Positions 38,829-48,287 of a stretch of 64,000 nt of DNA are shown here, piece by piece. Position 1 is the stretch's first letter. Each line of letters starts with the position of its first letter. The translations under genes and the position numbers were made by a program. Below the pieces are notes generated by a model. The model ran no database searches. It saw only the letters and a program-made list of their open reading frames with translations, and was not told the origin of the DNA. Source of the stretch: a virus; the IMG/VR virus record IMGVR_UViG_3300044712_001462, positions 1 to 64,000 of that record; one strand, 5' to 3'.

Positions 38829-39266
38829 TTAGCCCAACGAAGAGGAGGAAGAAGAATCTGTACCGGCAGAAAGGGTCACCGTCTCGTCAAGCACTAGGTT
38901 GTCTAGGGAGGACAACAGAGTGAGCAGGCGCTGGACTTGTGAGTTGATCTCAGCCTTGGTGTCTTCGAACATCCTAACGGTGGGCAGAAGAATATCGATC
39001 TCGGCTTTGCGGAAGTAGGCCGGGCTCTGGGTGGGATTCGGTTCGCCTGCGGGGTAGATCGATAGCTCGTAAGGGGAGCAGATAAAGCTGAACTCATCTT
39101 GCTGCGCGCCAGTAGCCGGATCTACCAACGTCTTCTGGTGTCCGAAGATCTCCGTAGGCATGTTCACCGCGTTTGAGGCTAAACATACCAGTCTGAAAAC
39201 TTCTCGACCTTGAAAAGCAATCGGCTCTGGAGATTGAAACGAGAGATCGATCGAATACAGGGCCAT
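38829..39266 (-). CDS. Unknown protein, possible virion component, 145 residues
   Basis: A beta-rich start (ALYSIDLSFQSPEPIAFQGR), a helix near 95-125 and a Ser-rich end (DSSSSSSLG). The Ser-rich end recalls the linkers of the 1352-residue adhesin. It lies directly after the glycosyltransferase cluster. No family recognised. Confidence 0.7.
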   Translation of the reverse strand: MALYSIDLSFQSPEPIAFQGREVFRLVCLASNAVNMPTEIFGHQKTLVDPATGAQQDEFSFICSPYELSIYPAGEPNPTQSPAYFRKAEIDILLPTVRMFEDTKAEINSQVQRLLTLLSSLDNLVLDETVTLSAGTDSSSSSSLG

Positions 39267-39276
39267 GGTTTGTCTC

Positions 39277-40206
39277 TTACTGCCAGGGGAATTTCTCTTT
39301 ACGACCCCGCTTCAGACCTTGGCCTGCGGGAGGTGTAAATACGAGGTTTTTTGCGGAATTGAAGTCTTTGATCTTGTATCCATTTTGGTAAAGCTGTTCC
39401 CCAATCACAATGTCACCGCCTTTTTGCAGCAACCGACGATCCGGAATATCACACTGTCGAATGGCTTCCGCACTAACCACAAAGAACCAATCGGAGCAGA
39501 AGTGAATGGTATCTCCATTGGGAATCGGAGAGCCGTGCTTTGACCGGAAGTCTTTGCCTCTATACCAGCTTGACTGCTGAAACCAGCCACGGGGATCTTT
39601 TTCTTGGTGCAGTTTGAATGTGCGATAGCTTCGGGGGCCATAAGCGCCGACTTGCTGACTCTGCCTGTGAATGTCGTCCGCCAGAATATTGAGCCAGTTG
39701 AGGTGTTTGACCCAGGTGTTGTCGTCAAACCAGGCTACGTAATTGGTGGTGATTGGATGATCTGGGTCCCAGAACATCTGGCGCATCGCTGGGTATTTGA
39801 AGATGTTGCCCTCGTTAATGTAGAGGGCTGTTGGAGAGAGCGTGCGAACGTATTCGAGAACCTGTGTCGAGCAGGCGTTGCAAGTAATGCGGAGGTCTAA
39901 CTTGTCCGAAGGAATTGTCTTGAGAATTCCGTCTAGGCAGGCGCGCTGGGTCCAAAAGTAATCGCCGTAACACAGTACACAGACTGTTAACTTGCCCCCG
40001 AGTTCGAAGTAATCAAGGCCTGTACCGCAATTATCGGTGATATTGGGTGCTGGTTTAGGGTCTGACACACCAGGCTGCCAGGCTGTTGACGTATCCAGGA
40101 GTACCAAGTCCGTGAAGATGGGATCAGACCAGATCAACGGATGAGGCTGATGGGCGTCCGCGCGCAGTGGATACTTGTCGAGAGGGCGAATAATCGCGGA
40201 AGTCAT
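39277..40206 (-). CDS. Glycosyltransferase (GT-A fold, family 2-like)
   Basis: 309 residues. LTVCVLCYGDYFWTQRACLD at 73-92 is the nucleotide-sugar-binding start of GT2 enzymes, and AWFDDNTW with D161-D162-N163 is in the position of the metal-binding DxD. The C-terminal half has Trp/Tyr-rich acceptor-type segments. Last of four consecutive glycosyltransferases; it shares four bases with the gene before it. Probably modifies a virion protein or host glycan. Confidence 0.85.
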   Translation of the reverse strand: MTSAIIRPLDKYPLRADAHQPHPLIWSDPIFTDLVLLDTSTAWQPGVSDPKPAPNITDNCGTGLDYFELGGKLTVCVLCYGDYFWTQRACLDGILKTIPSDKLDLRITCNACSTQVLEYVRTLSPTALYINEGNIFKYPAMRQMFWDPDHPITTNYVAWFDDNTWVKHLNWLNILADDIHRQSQQVGAYGPRSYRTFKLHQEKDPRGWFQQSSWYRGKDFRSKHGSPIPNGDTIHFCSDWFFVVSAEAIRQCDIPDRRLLQKGGDIVIGEQLYQNGYKIKDFNSAKNLVFTPPAGQGLKRGRKEKFPWQ

Positions 40207-41282
40207 GATTTTGACCAGTGCTGGTCCCAGTTAATCGGGCAGCTGAATACGTTGTGAGGAGTTGCTGTTATTGCATTTCGGGCATACCAGTCGCGAACTT
40301 CCCACTGCGGGAGCCCGATCGGCGGTAAATAACCCTGCTCGTAGTACGACATAACGGCTTCGCACACCGTTGCTGGTGTGATCAGGTTCATGCAGGCCGG
40401 TAAAGGCTGAGACCCGGGCGGTTGAGGGGCCCGCTGATGACAGATCAGTTTGTCTTTAGGGTGCGGCATGACTTTATTGCGCCAACAGCCGCGGTCTTTA
40501 CAGCACTCTAGCAAGCCAATCGTGTGCAAATATCTGTGTGGCACACGAATCGGAGCCGCTTTGGTACCAAACTGCCCATCATTTGTGTAAGCTTCCCAAG
40601 CCCAGTGCTCTCGACCTCCAGCTATAACCACAACCGGCTTCTCAAACGCAGCACCCATGTGCATTGCACAGGTGATCGGGCAGATGATGCCTTCACAGTG
40701 ATAGATTTGCCACATCAGCTGTCGGATGTAGCCCCAACCCAGCAGACTCATGACTCGCTGCATAGGCGGGTGGACACTGTCGGGTTTAGCTGATCCAGAT
40801 TGTGCGAAGCGCAAGCCGTAGGACTGCAGCGTGTCGATCGTCTCTTGATACCAGCTGTAGCGCCAGTGTTTGACAGTGAAGTCGGTCTTTCCGCCTCCAA
40901 ACACTAACCAATAACGTCCGCGTATCGGAGAACACTCTTTTTCGACCGTCGAGAGGTGCAAATCCGTCTTCGACTGGAGGCAATCAACGTGAATCCCGGT
41001 TTGCGCCTCGAAATTACGGTGAAATTCCGTAATGAAGTGGTGTTTATCGCCTCGTTCCACCGTAGTCATGCCTTTTCGGTAGCACAACTTGATGGTTTCG
41101 GCTTCGCTGTCCTGCAGAGGAGTCAAATATGGGTTGCATTCGTAGATTGCTCGAAACGTGTTCCGAAAATCAACTGCATACCTGTCGCCATAGGTTAGTA
41201 CGATGTCCCGGACTAAGGCGGTTGTACAAGTCTCATCTCCCGGTGCGAGATGATGTGTCAGGATAAATTTGCGCTCGGGCAT
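40203..41282 (-). CDS. Heptosyltransferase-like glycosyltransferase (GT9-like, GT-B)
   Basis: 359 residues. It begins FILTHHLAPGDETCTTALVRD, the GT9 (ADP-heptose transferase) N-terminal pattern. The GT-B C-terminal site is GIICPITCAMHMGAAFEKPV followed by VVIAGGREHWAWEAY. Cys-rich near 260 (CCKDRGCW). Phage members of this family usually glycosylate phage structures or DNA; the substrate here is not known. Overlaps its neighbours by 25 and 4 bases. Confidence 0.85.
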   Translation of the reverse strand: MPERKFILTHHLAPGDETCTTALVRDIVLTYGDRYAVDFRNTFRAIYECNPYLTPLQDSEAETIKLCYRKGMTTVERGDKHHFITEFHRNFEAQTGIHVDCLQSKTDLHLSTVEKECSPIRGRYWLVFGGGKTDFTVKHWRYSWYQETIDTLQSYGLRFAQSGSAKPDSVHPPMQRVMSLLGWGYIRQLMWQIYHCEGIICPITCAMHMGAAFEKPVVVIAGGREHWAWEAYTNDGQFGTKAAPIRVPHRYLHTIGLLECCKDRGCWRNKVMPHPKDKLICHQRAPQPPGSQPLPACMNLITPATVCEAVMSYYEQGYLPPIGLPQWEVRDWYARNAITATPHNVFSCPINWDQHWSKS

Positions 41283-42016
41283 GTTTGCAGCGTTTGGATG
41301 TGATGACGAATTTCGGTCACGTAGTCATCAATCTTAGCCGGATGCAAAGAAATGCGGCCAGGTGAAACAGGTAACTGACCAATGCGCGCGTAACTGGCGT
41401 CACCTTTAGCCGACAAGTGATAACTTGGTGAGTGCCAGCGGTAGAAGTAGTAGGTTTTTTCGAGGCCTACCGGTTCTCTCACCACCTCCACACCGAGTCT
41501 GCGGATTTTGTGCTCCAGATCAATGTCCTGACCGGAGTTCATAACAGTAAAGCCGCTGACTTTTTCAAGTAACTGCCTGGTCCAAATGGCTTTTGAAGGC
41601 GCAGGGTAGACTCCGGTGTCTTCAAACTGCAAACCAGCGCCTGTTTTCATCCAAATTTCACGACTCTGCCAGATTTCAGACCTTGTCTGCCATAATTTGT
41701 TGAGCGAGTAGCGTAATCGCCAGGGAAAACTGATGTCATCATCGTCAAAGCGACAAATATAGTCGCCTTGGCACTGCGAAATCGCAAAATTGAGCTTCTC
41801 TCCGAGCGTTTGAAAGCGCTCAGCGCGGTTGATGACCCGAATTTTAGGGTGCTGGAGCTGAAAGACCTGCTCTGGGCAGTCGTTGACCAGAATCAGCTCA
41901 GTATTCGGGTGATTTTGGGCCAAAAACGACCCTACAGCGTGCTCAACCAGCCACAATGCGTGTGGATACCGGTTGTAAGTGGGCATCACGCATGAGACTA
42001 GATCACAGGAGGACAT
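41258..42016 (-). CDS. Family 2 glycosyltransferase
   Basis: 252 residues from the ATG at 42016 (a longer frame to 42058 is possible). VSCVMPTYNR at 7-16 and LILVNDCP near 41-48 are the GT2 nucleotide-binding pattern; CRFDDDDISF places four Asp at 91-94 as the metal-binding DxD. The C-terminus has the acceptor-side DIDLEHKIRRLG helix. Probably soluble, as no membrane segment is present. Confidence 0.9.
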   Translation of the reverse strand: MSSCDLVSCVMPTYNRYPHALWLVEHAVGSFLAQNHPNTELILVNDCPEQVFQLQHPKIRVINRAERFQTLGEKLNFAISQCQGDYICRFDDDDISFPWRLRYSLNKLWQTRSEIWQSREIWMKTGAGLQFEDTGVYPAPSKAIWTRQLLEKVSGFTVMNSGQDIDLEHKIRRLGVEVVREPVGLEKTYYFYRWHSPSYHLSAKGDASYARIGQLPVSPGRISLHPAKIDDYVTEIRHHIQTLQTCPSANLS

Positions 42017-42848
42017 ACTGAGATGATTTCTGGGGGGTTGAATGGATCCCGCACTCATCGAGGACGCGCTGATAGGCGTCGGCCGGTACTTTTTCTTTGA
42101 AATGCTCCAGTACCGGCTCTAGATCCAGTTTTAGTTCTTGCAGACCGATTAGGTAGTTGCGGAATTTGTCGACGGTTTGACAACGGTAAGGAATCCCAGC
42201 GGGTCGATTAAAGCGGTGCATCCATTTGAAATCAGGCAGACAGATGACTTGTCCGCCTTGTTGTCTGATCTTCTCGTGGATATACCCCTCTTCACCGCCG
42301 AATCCGCGGAAGCGCGGGTTGAATCCGGGCCAGGCAGCTTTGGTACAGGCCATGACACCGGTACCTTGCTGTGGAATCACCACTGGTTCCGTACTTAGCT
42401 CCTGCCTGGCCCACGTCCCCCACATTTCGCTGCGCCAGTTCGCATCCTGGTGTGTCGCTGAGACTTTGAAGTTGTCATCGATCAGTGGACCCTGGATCAG
42501 GTCCTTATCATTTCCACGGAAGTCCAAGTAATGGAGGAGGTACTGCAGGCTCCCAGGAGGAAAGAAGACGTGACAGTCCATGCAGAGCACATAGTCGGTG
42601 TCTGCGATGGTAAAGACCTGGTTTTTTACCGTGGTTCCTTGCCACTCGGTAAACGTCTCGTAGCGACCACCAATGCGTTTAAGAAAGGCAGCTGTGGCTT
42701 TGCCTGCTGCGCTCTCTGGCTGATTATCCACCACCAGAAGGTCAGATCGCTCAAGAATTTCCGGGTGATAGAGCCGGATGGCTTGGACGGAGAAATACAC
42801 TCCATCGTAGTCATCGTACACAGCCATACCGATTGTCAGTCGCTTCAT
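42003..42848 (-). CDS. GT-A glycosyltransferase
   Basis: 281 residues. DLLVVDNQPE at 36-45, CMDCHVFF (D91-x-H93) in place of DxD, and GFGGEEGYIHEKIRQQGGQV near 182 with a HRFNRP segment after it: typical of GT-A enzymes related to the polypeptide or galactosyl transferases. First of the four transferases after the collagen/mucin-like protein gene (6 bases apart). Confidence 0.88.
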   Translation of the reverse strand: MKRLTIGMAVYDDYDGVYFSVQAIRLYHPEILERSDLLVVDNQPESAAGKATAAFLKRIGGRYETFTEWQGTTVKNQVFTIADTDYVLCMDCHVFFPPGSLQYLLHYLDFRGNDKDLIQGPLIDDNFKVSATHQDANWRSEMWGTWARQELSTEPVVIPQQGTGVMACTKAAWPGFNPRFRGFGGEEGYIHEKIRQQGGQVICLPDFKWMHRFNRPAGIPYRCQTVDKFRNYLIGLQELKLDLEPVLEHFKEKVPADAYQRVLDECGIHSTPQKSSQYVLL

Positions 42849-42854
42849 ATTTGA

Positions 42855-44099
42855 TTACGGCGGAGGAGGCGGTATCTCCGTAGATGTACTAGCCGGACCA
42901 TCCGAAGTAGGTGCTGAAGTGGATGGCGATGAAGTAGGTTCTAGTGTTGAGGATGTTGGCGCTGGTGTTGTCGTTGTGGTTGTGGGCGCATCCGTTGTCG
43001 GCGGATAGGTTGTCGGCGGATAACTGGTCGGAGGCGTTGTTGTAGTCGGCGGACACGGGCATACAATCTCAACCTGACCGTAATAATCTCCAGTGATTCC
43101 CGGTGCCACACAGGCCGGATCGCTTCCAGCTACGGGCATCCAGGTTCCCGGTGGGCACCACACAAACCAGCAGCACTCTCCATCTGCGTAACTTTGGCAG
43201 AGATGGAAGGTGAAGACAATCTCAACGCTACATTCCCCGTAGGGCACGACTTCCACGTCGACGGTAGGTGTCGTACAGTCATAAGCCACAACCACAGTGG
43301 AGGAGACGGTTACGTCGGGTGTACAACCGTCGTCTCCTGGAGGTCCAGGAGGTCCTGGCGGTCCATCCAGTCCCGACATCGCGGCGAAAGCTGGAATGGG
43401 TACATCAATGGCAGGACAATCCGTTAGAGGCTCTGGCGCATCAGGTACATCGCAGTCGTTAATGATTGGGACGTCTTCGATGGGGCATACCGGAGCCATT
43501 GAGCAACGAGCTGGGGCAAAAACAGGTGTGAAGGGCTCCGCGCAGGGATCCAATGTTGTGGGTCCCTCGACTGAGACAAATTTACCCTCGAGGAAAGCCA
43601 CATTGATGGCATTCTCTGGGGACTGGAAACGGGTGACCTTGTTGCCGTCTTCGTCGACGAACCCTGTGATCTGCAGGACAATGCCACTGGATGACACTGT
43701 CTGGGGTAATGAGTTCTTGAAGTCGACAAAATCGCGATCCAGCCAAGGATCTCCGGTATCATTTGAAGTCTCCGTGTGCTTGAACCGGACTTCAAAGATT
43801 GCCTCGCCGACGTCAGCCACCTCGACGGTGAGCTTAAGATCCACTTCACCCAAAAAGACCCCATCGCGAATCTCTTCATTGAAATGGCGTAGGGATCCGA
43901 GAATAAACGTGGCACCGATCTCGACGTCGGTATTATCGATGCCGCGGAAGCCATAACCGCTGGCTGCGTTATTTGTGTTGTCAGGCTCACCCCAGTGAAT
44001 ACGCGCTTCCGTACCCAGTGTGCTGAGATACAGATTGGTGATGCCGGACGGCGTCCAGTCATTCCAGGCGGAGCGAATTTGGTTGATATGTACGGTCAT
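42855..44099 (-). CDS. Structural protein with choice-of-anchor-K-like domain, collagen-like segment and mucin-like tail
   Basis: 414 residues. Residues 1-170 resemble the choice-of-anchor-K type domain (SAWNDWTPSGITNLYLSTLG, then GYGFRG). A Cys/Pro-rich part follows. GPPGPPGPPGDDG at about 245-257 is collagen-like. After a second Cys-rich domain, residues 350-414 are almost only Thr, Pro and Ser (TTTTTTPAPTSSTLEPTSSP), a mucin-like, O-glycosylation-type tail. The four genes that follow are glycosyltransferases, so this is a likely glycosylated virion or fibre protein. Confidence 0.8.
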   Translation of the reverse strand: MTVHINQIRSAWNDWTPSGITNLYLSTLGTEARIHWGEPDNTNNAASGYGFRGIDNTDVEIGATFILGSLRHFNEEIRDGVFLGEVDLKLTVEVADVGEAIFEVRFKHTETSNDTGDPWLDRDFVDFKNSLPQTVSSSGIVLQITGFVDEDGNKVTRFQSPENAINVAFLEGKFVSVEGPTTLDPCAEPFTPVFAPARCSMAPVCPIEDVPIINDCDVPDAPEPLTDCPAIDVPIPAFAAMSGLDGPPGPPGPPGDDGCTPDVTVSSTVVVAYDCTTPTVDVEVVPYGECSVEIVFTFHLCQSYADGECCWFVWCPPGTWMPVAGSDPACVAPGITGDYYGQVEIVCPCPPTTTTPPTSYPPTTYPPTTDAPTTTTTTPAPTSSTLEPTSSPSTSAPTSDGPASTSTEIPPPPP

Positions 44100-45145
44100 G
44101 GGGAGGTACCGCAGTCGCAGGGGTCTTCGGATTCAGCTGGCATGGGTGCAGGAGCACCGACGTCTCGGAATTGCGGACAGATGGCCATATTCTGTAGATC
44201 CGCGTTGATGATGACTTTGTGTTCATCGGGAACCGGTGTGATGACCACACCGTTGCCGCCTGTGATGTTAAAGAAGCGGGAACCAATGCCGTTCAGGCTG
44301 CGCACCACTTCACCGCAGCGCAGCGCTCCATCCAGAGCCGTACGGCCGTTGGGTGCCGCTTCCGCTGGGAACAGCAGAACGTCTTCACAGGGTTCGCCTT
44401 TTCCTGCTCCTACGTTCGCTTCAATCACAATTCGATTACCATCTGTCTCTTGACGAATGGAAATGTTGTACCCTTCCTCGAACTTCACATCTCCAACCAC
44501 ATATCCGTCCGCCACATAGTGCTCGTAAGCCGGGAATGACCAACAAAGGTCACGGCAGTCTTCTTTAGTTGTGGCGCGTGTGCGTTCCGCGTTAGCAAGA
44601 CTCAGGGAGTTTACAAAAGCATTGGAAGCGTTGGTGACTCGGGAGGGCTCAACTGTGGCCGTGTTCACCCAGTCGCCAGTGGCTAAGAACTCAGCGAGGC
44701 GGGACAGATCCCCGGAGACCATAAACCCATACCACAAGGGCATCGTGTAAGTATCGTCGAGAGGAGAGAAAGGAGGCCACAGTTCCGCTAGACTAACAAA
44801 GGGATTATCCCAAAGCTGCACAACAACGGAGTAACTGCTGGCGGCTTCTTCTGAGACGGAAGAGTTGGAATAGGAGGAGATGTAGTTACCGTCGTTGATG
44901 TCTCGTTGAAACAGTAAGCAGGTGCCTAAGGTGCCTGCGGCGTTCGAGCGGAATTCAAACTCAATCAGACTTCCGCTCAGACGCATCGCATAGAGATAGA
45001 CGGAATGCGTGGCATCCACGAATCCGGTTCCCGAGTTCACAACACAACCAAAATCCACGATTGCATAGTCGGGCAGATCAGACTGCGGTGTGTAGATGAA
45101 CGGATAGCTACGGTTCAGATTGTCGTTGAAGAAGCCAGGACGCAT
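44096..45145 (-). CDS. Putative tail/adhesin protein, RSYPF family
   Basis: 349 residues. Begins MRPGFFNDNLNRSYPF, the N-terminal motif shared with three other proteins of this region (45145, 46686, 52362). Beta-rich centre. VRSLNGIGSRFFNITGGNGV near 285 is the shared NGI...NxxG motif, and the end is Cys/Pro-rich (ESEDPCDCGTSP). Probably a fibre or baseplate-tip component; inferred from family and position. Confidence 0.75.
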   Translation of the reverse strand: MRPGFFNDNLNRSYPFIYTPQSDLPDYAIVDFGCVVNSGTGFVDATHSVYLYAMRLSGSLIEFEFRSNAAGTLGTCLLFQRDINDGNYISSYSNSSVSEEAASSYSVVVQLWDNPFVSLAELWPPFSPLDDTYTMPLWYGFMVSGDLSRLAEFLATGDWVNTATVEPSRVTNASNAFVNSLSLANAERTRATTKEDCRDLCWSFPAYEHYVADGYVVGDVKFEEGYNISIRQETDGNRIVIEANVGAGKGEPCEDVLLFPAEAAPNGRTALDGALRCGEVVRSLNGIGSRFFNITGGNGVVITPVPDEHKVIINADLQNMAICPQFRDVGAPAPMPAESEDPCDCGTSP

Positions 45146-46686
45146 TACCGAATATCCTCAAGTTTTTCACCGACTGCTTCAATGATCAGACCCTCGCTAG
45201 AGGGGCGTACCCGCAAGATGGTATCAGGCACATCTTGGCTACCGACTGTGATGTTGATGTTGCCACGTTCCCCAGGGCCACAGCACAGAATCTGTGAGAG
45301 GACAGCCGGGGAGCCTTCTCCGCTGGTGACCACGGTGATCACAGAGTCTACAATTGCGGCGGCGACTTCAGCCGCTACTGCTGTATTCACGCTGTGGTAG
45401 ATTCCGCCATCAGTTTCTGTAGTGATGGTAGACGCCTGATAGCGGCCATCGGACGGAGCAGGGCCCGGAGCATCGAGACCCGCGCCAGCTGCCTTCTGGT
45501 TTAAGGCGAAGACTGCGATGTTCTGGTCGACGAGTTCATTGAGCGTGGCTTGAAAGGTGGGATAAGGTTGACCCTTTGCGCCATCTTCCCAGCCAGGGAC
45601 ATCCCCGGCCCAGAGAATTCCTCGCCCAGCTGTGCTACTACCGGTTAATGTATCCCAACCTGTCGCGATGTGCAGTAAAGCAGCGAGGTTCTGTTCTGAG
45701 GTATCTCCACCTCCACCTGCGGTTAGCGCGTTGATTGCAGAGAGGATGGAAGCGCTATCGCTGGTAAAAGGAAGGTGGAGCTTGTAGCCGTAGCTGGCGT
45801 AGTCTCCGCCGTCTTCATAATCTCGATATCCGGCTACCGCCCAACGAATTGTGGCGTCCGGTGCCGTGGCGGTTACAGTCGTCAGGATATCCGGCATAAC
45901 TGTCTTCAAAGTGGATAGAAAACCACTCATCGAGCCTGTGGTATCCACCAGGATCAAGATGTCGGCATTACCTTCACTGTAGACCTCAGATGTACCTGTC
46001 CCTTTGAGTTCGGGCGTGGTAAAGCAGATCCGCTCGATAAACTGAGAGGTTTGGAATTGGGCTGGTGAAGCGCATAGGGCTCGACGGAAAAGCGGATCGC
46101 CTACAGCGTCTACCCTTACAGCTGTAAAAGTGCGCTGAGCGGTTTCGCAGTATCCTCCCACGGTGACTTGGCTACTGGAGAGGACGATGCCACCATCTCC
46201 TACTAACCACACATCCCCTGAAACAACCGAGCCATCATCCAACAAAAGTCCTTGCACCCCGATCCCAGGCATAGGAATGCAGACGGAAGCCACGAAGGGA
46301 GTTTGGCTGGAGGAAAAGGTATGCGTCCCCACGCCCAGCGACTTGAGCTGAGTAAGCCTTACGGCTTCAGAAACCAGCAAACCCGCCGCTCGTCCGTAGG
46401 TATCCACTAAGCGCAACGAATCTGGGACAGCATTGGATTGAAACGAGGCGGAAGCCAGCTGGGTGTTTGTTTCGTCTCCCACGTAAACGGTAGTCGTCGT
46501 GTTGGTAATGACGAGCTTTGAGAGGTAATATTGTCCGGTTCCGCCGACAGGATAAAGCGCCGCGTCTAAGAATGTAGACGGATCGATCGTAATGCCTGCG
46601 GCGTTAGTGAGCAGGGCATCATCCTCAAACGGATAGTTGGTCGGGTCGTGACTGTCTCGCCACTCAGGATGCCGAATGTGTGTCAT
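45145..46686 (-). CDS. Putative tail adhesin with von Willebrand factor A domain
   Basis: 513 residues. The N-terminus has the family motif as DPTNYPFEDD (14-23). A vWA domain starts near 240: ADILILVDTTGSMSGFLSTL, with MIDAS residues D248 and the S252/S254 of DTTGSMS, then AVAGYRDYEDGGDYASYGYK and GGGGDTSEQNLAALL. This is the integrin/vWA arrangement of a metal-ion-dependent ligand-binding site. The C-terminal part is the shared Cys-rich domain (ILCCGPGERGNINI). Role in receptor binding is inference. Confidence 0.82.
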   Translation of the reverse strand: MTHIRHPEWRDSHDPTNYPFEDDALLTNAAGITIDPSTFLDAALYPVGGTGQYYLSKLVITNTTTTVYVGDETNTQLASASFQSNAVPDSLRLVDTYGRAAGLLVSEAVRLTQLKSLGVGTHTFSSSQTPFVASVCIPMPGIGVQGLLLDDGSVVSGDVWLVGDGGIVLSSSQVTVGGYCETAQRTFTAVRVDAVGDPLFRRALCASPAQFQTSQFIERICFTTPELKGTGTSEVYSEGNADILILVDTTGSMSGFLSTLKTVMPDILTTVTATAPDATIRWAVAGYRDYEDGGDYASYGYKLHLPFTSDSASILSAINALTAGGGGDTSEQNLAALLHIATGWDTLTGSSTAGRGILWAGDVPGWEDGAKGQPYPTFQATLNELVDQNIAVFALNQKAAGAGLDAPGPAPSDGRYQASTITTETDGGIYHSVNTAVAAEVAAAIVDSVITVVTSGEGSPAVLSQILCCGPGERGNINITVGSQDVPDTILRVRPSSEGLIIEAVGEKLEDIR

Positions 46687-48281
46687 CAGGTAATCGGATT
46701 GTTAGCGAGGGTGATCGTAGAGTATTCCGTCGCGGAGCGGTTGCTGAACAGACCGACGGTGCCTTCCGCGGCTCGATAGTTGGGCGTATAGACCGGTCCA
46801 ATCGTCGATAAGACGGCGTCATCGAGACCGGTCACAGTAGCCGTAATCCAGGCCGCATCACTGAGCGTGGAGACAGGCAGTACTGTCACATCAAGTGTAT
46901 AGCGATTATCAATGGTTAGCCCGGTCAGCGCGATCTCTGCGAGAGAGATGAAGGTGGAGCCATTAAACCACCGCACACGCATCTGCTTGTAATCATCCCA
47001 GGTGATATCTACCAGCCAGTAGTTATAGGTCGTGGGACTATCTGGTGTGGTGCGGTAGTTGAGAACCACTCCCGCGTTGTGTAAGGCACCAATATCTCCG
47101 GAACGAATACGACAGGTGGTGGTAATGCGTTTGTAGAAGGTCGTCCAGCTCGGTTCGCCGGTAGGACTGTCGGAGTTGAATAGCAGGAGGTTGACACCGC
47201 CACCATCGGAGAAGAAAGCGGATTGCCCTAGTTCAGCGTCTGCAGCCACCACCACGGATCCCCGGATCAGATCCATATCACCTGTCGTGGTATCTTCGAA
47301 GTTGATGGTGACAGGCAGAGAAGCCAAAACATCGCCTGCTCCCGAGACCAGCTCTTCGAACGTGGGAACTTCGGAGGGGTCGTCAGAGAGATCGATACTG
47401 ATGTCTACGAGGCTGGCGCACAGATCATCATACTCATTAGGCAGTTTGCCAGTCGCATCAGGTAATCGATCCGCCGTAGGACAGGCCTCACCCAGGCCAA
47501 AGCCACAGTCGAGTACGATATTGCAGTTATCAATGTCTTTGCTGATGGCTACGCAGCCCCGAAACTCAAACGTCAGATTACCACAACAGTCCGGACCCAC
47601 ATTGTTGATGAATTCAATGGGCTCTGGTGAGCCGCAGTTCCTCGACTCGGGCCGTTTCCCGCAGGGGCCCGCGTAGTCCTCATAGATGTTGCGCTCACCC
47701 TGATCCGTGTCAGGCTTCAGGCGAATAACCACCGCCTCGTGAATGACTCCCTCGATCTCACGGTCTTCTTTCACGATCTCGATATCATTACCGGCAGACA
47801 GGCGGACGAGACCCGTCAAAGAAGCCTGGTTGTTGAGTGTCCCTAACGAGGTTAGCGGAGCCGGGAAGTATTTACTCGCTGAGCGAAATTGTAAGCGCGA
47901 CTGAGCCAAGGTGGAGAAACGGTAACTTTTCAGGTGCTCTGTCTCAATGCCGTTACCAAACACAATCCAGCCGGACACGCCTGGATAGATGGACTCCAGG
48001 GCATAGTGTCGATAAATGTCGACAGGCCGCGGCAGGCTGATCGAAGCCACGGGCGTGTAGACCGAACTGGCAGCCAGGAAGGTCGCGGTGACGATATTGG
48101 GACCCACAGTAAGCGAGCTGAGTAAAACTTCGTCACCCAGAATACTTGGGAAGCGAAGCTGAATGTCCGCCAGAATATCGTGGGGTAGCCGCTGACCTGC
48201 GTCATCGATCAGCGTGGCGGCATCATCCAGAGGCCAGGGCCGCTGTTCATTCAGGTTGTACCAGCCGAGATTACGCGCCAT
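46686..48281 (-). CDS. Putative tail adhesin with C-terminal lectin/LamG-like domain
   Basis: 531 residues. Begins MARNLGWYNLNEQRPWPLDD, the shared N-terminal motif. The centre is Cys-rich (PCGKRPESRNCGSPEPIEF, CCGNLTFEFRGC). Residues 315-531 look like a concanavalin/laminin-G-type beta sandwich with WLVDITWDDYKQMRVRWFNG and a GLFSNRSATEYS end, a fold often binding glycans. Fibre or receptor-binding role inferred. Confidence 0.75.
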   Translation of the reverse strand: MARNLGWYNLNEQRPWPLDDAATLIDDAGQRLPHDILADIQLRFPSILGDEVLLSSLTVGPNIVTATFLAASSVYTPVASISLPRPVDIYRHYALESIYPGVSGWIVFGNGIETEHLKSYRFSTLAQSRLQFRSASKYFPAPLTSLGTLNNQASLTGLVRLSAGNDIEIVKEDREIEGVIHEAVVIRLKPDTDQGERNIYEDYAGPCGKRPESRNCGSPEPIEFINNVGPDCCGNLTFEFRGCVAISKDIDNCNIVLDCGFGLGEACPTADRLPDATGKLPNEYDDLCASLVDISIDLSDDPSEVPTFEELVSGAGDVLASLPVTINFEDTTTGDMDLIRGSVVVAADAELGQSAFFSDGGGVNLLLFNSDSPTGEPSWTTFYKRITTTCRIRSGDIGALHNAGVVLNYRTTPDSPTTYNYWLVDITWDDYKQMRVRWFNGSTFISLAEIALTGLTIDNRYTLDVTVLPVSTLSDAAWITATVTGLDDAVLSTIGPVYTPNYRAAEGTVGLFSNRSATEYSTITLANNPIT

Positions 48282-48287
48282 AGCTAC

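Noticed and set aside
43297-43956. 219-codon plus-strand frame in the collagen/mucin gene
   Set aside because: Antisense to the structural gene, with Pro/Ser composition that mirrors it and no ribosome site.
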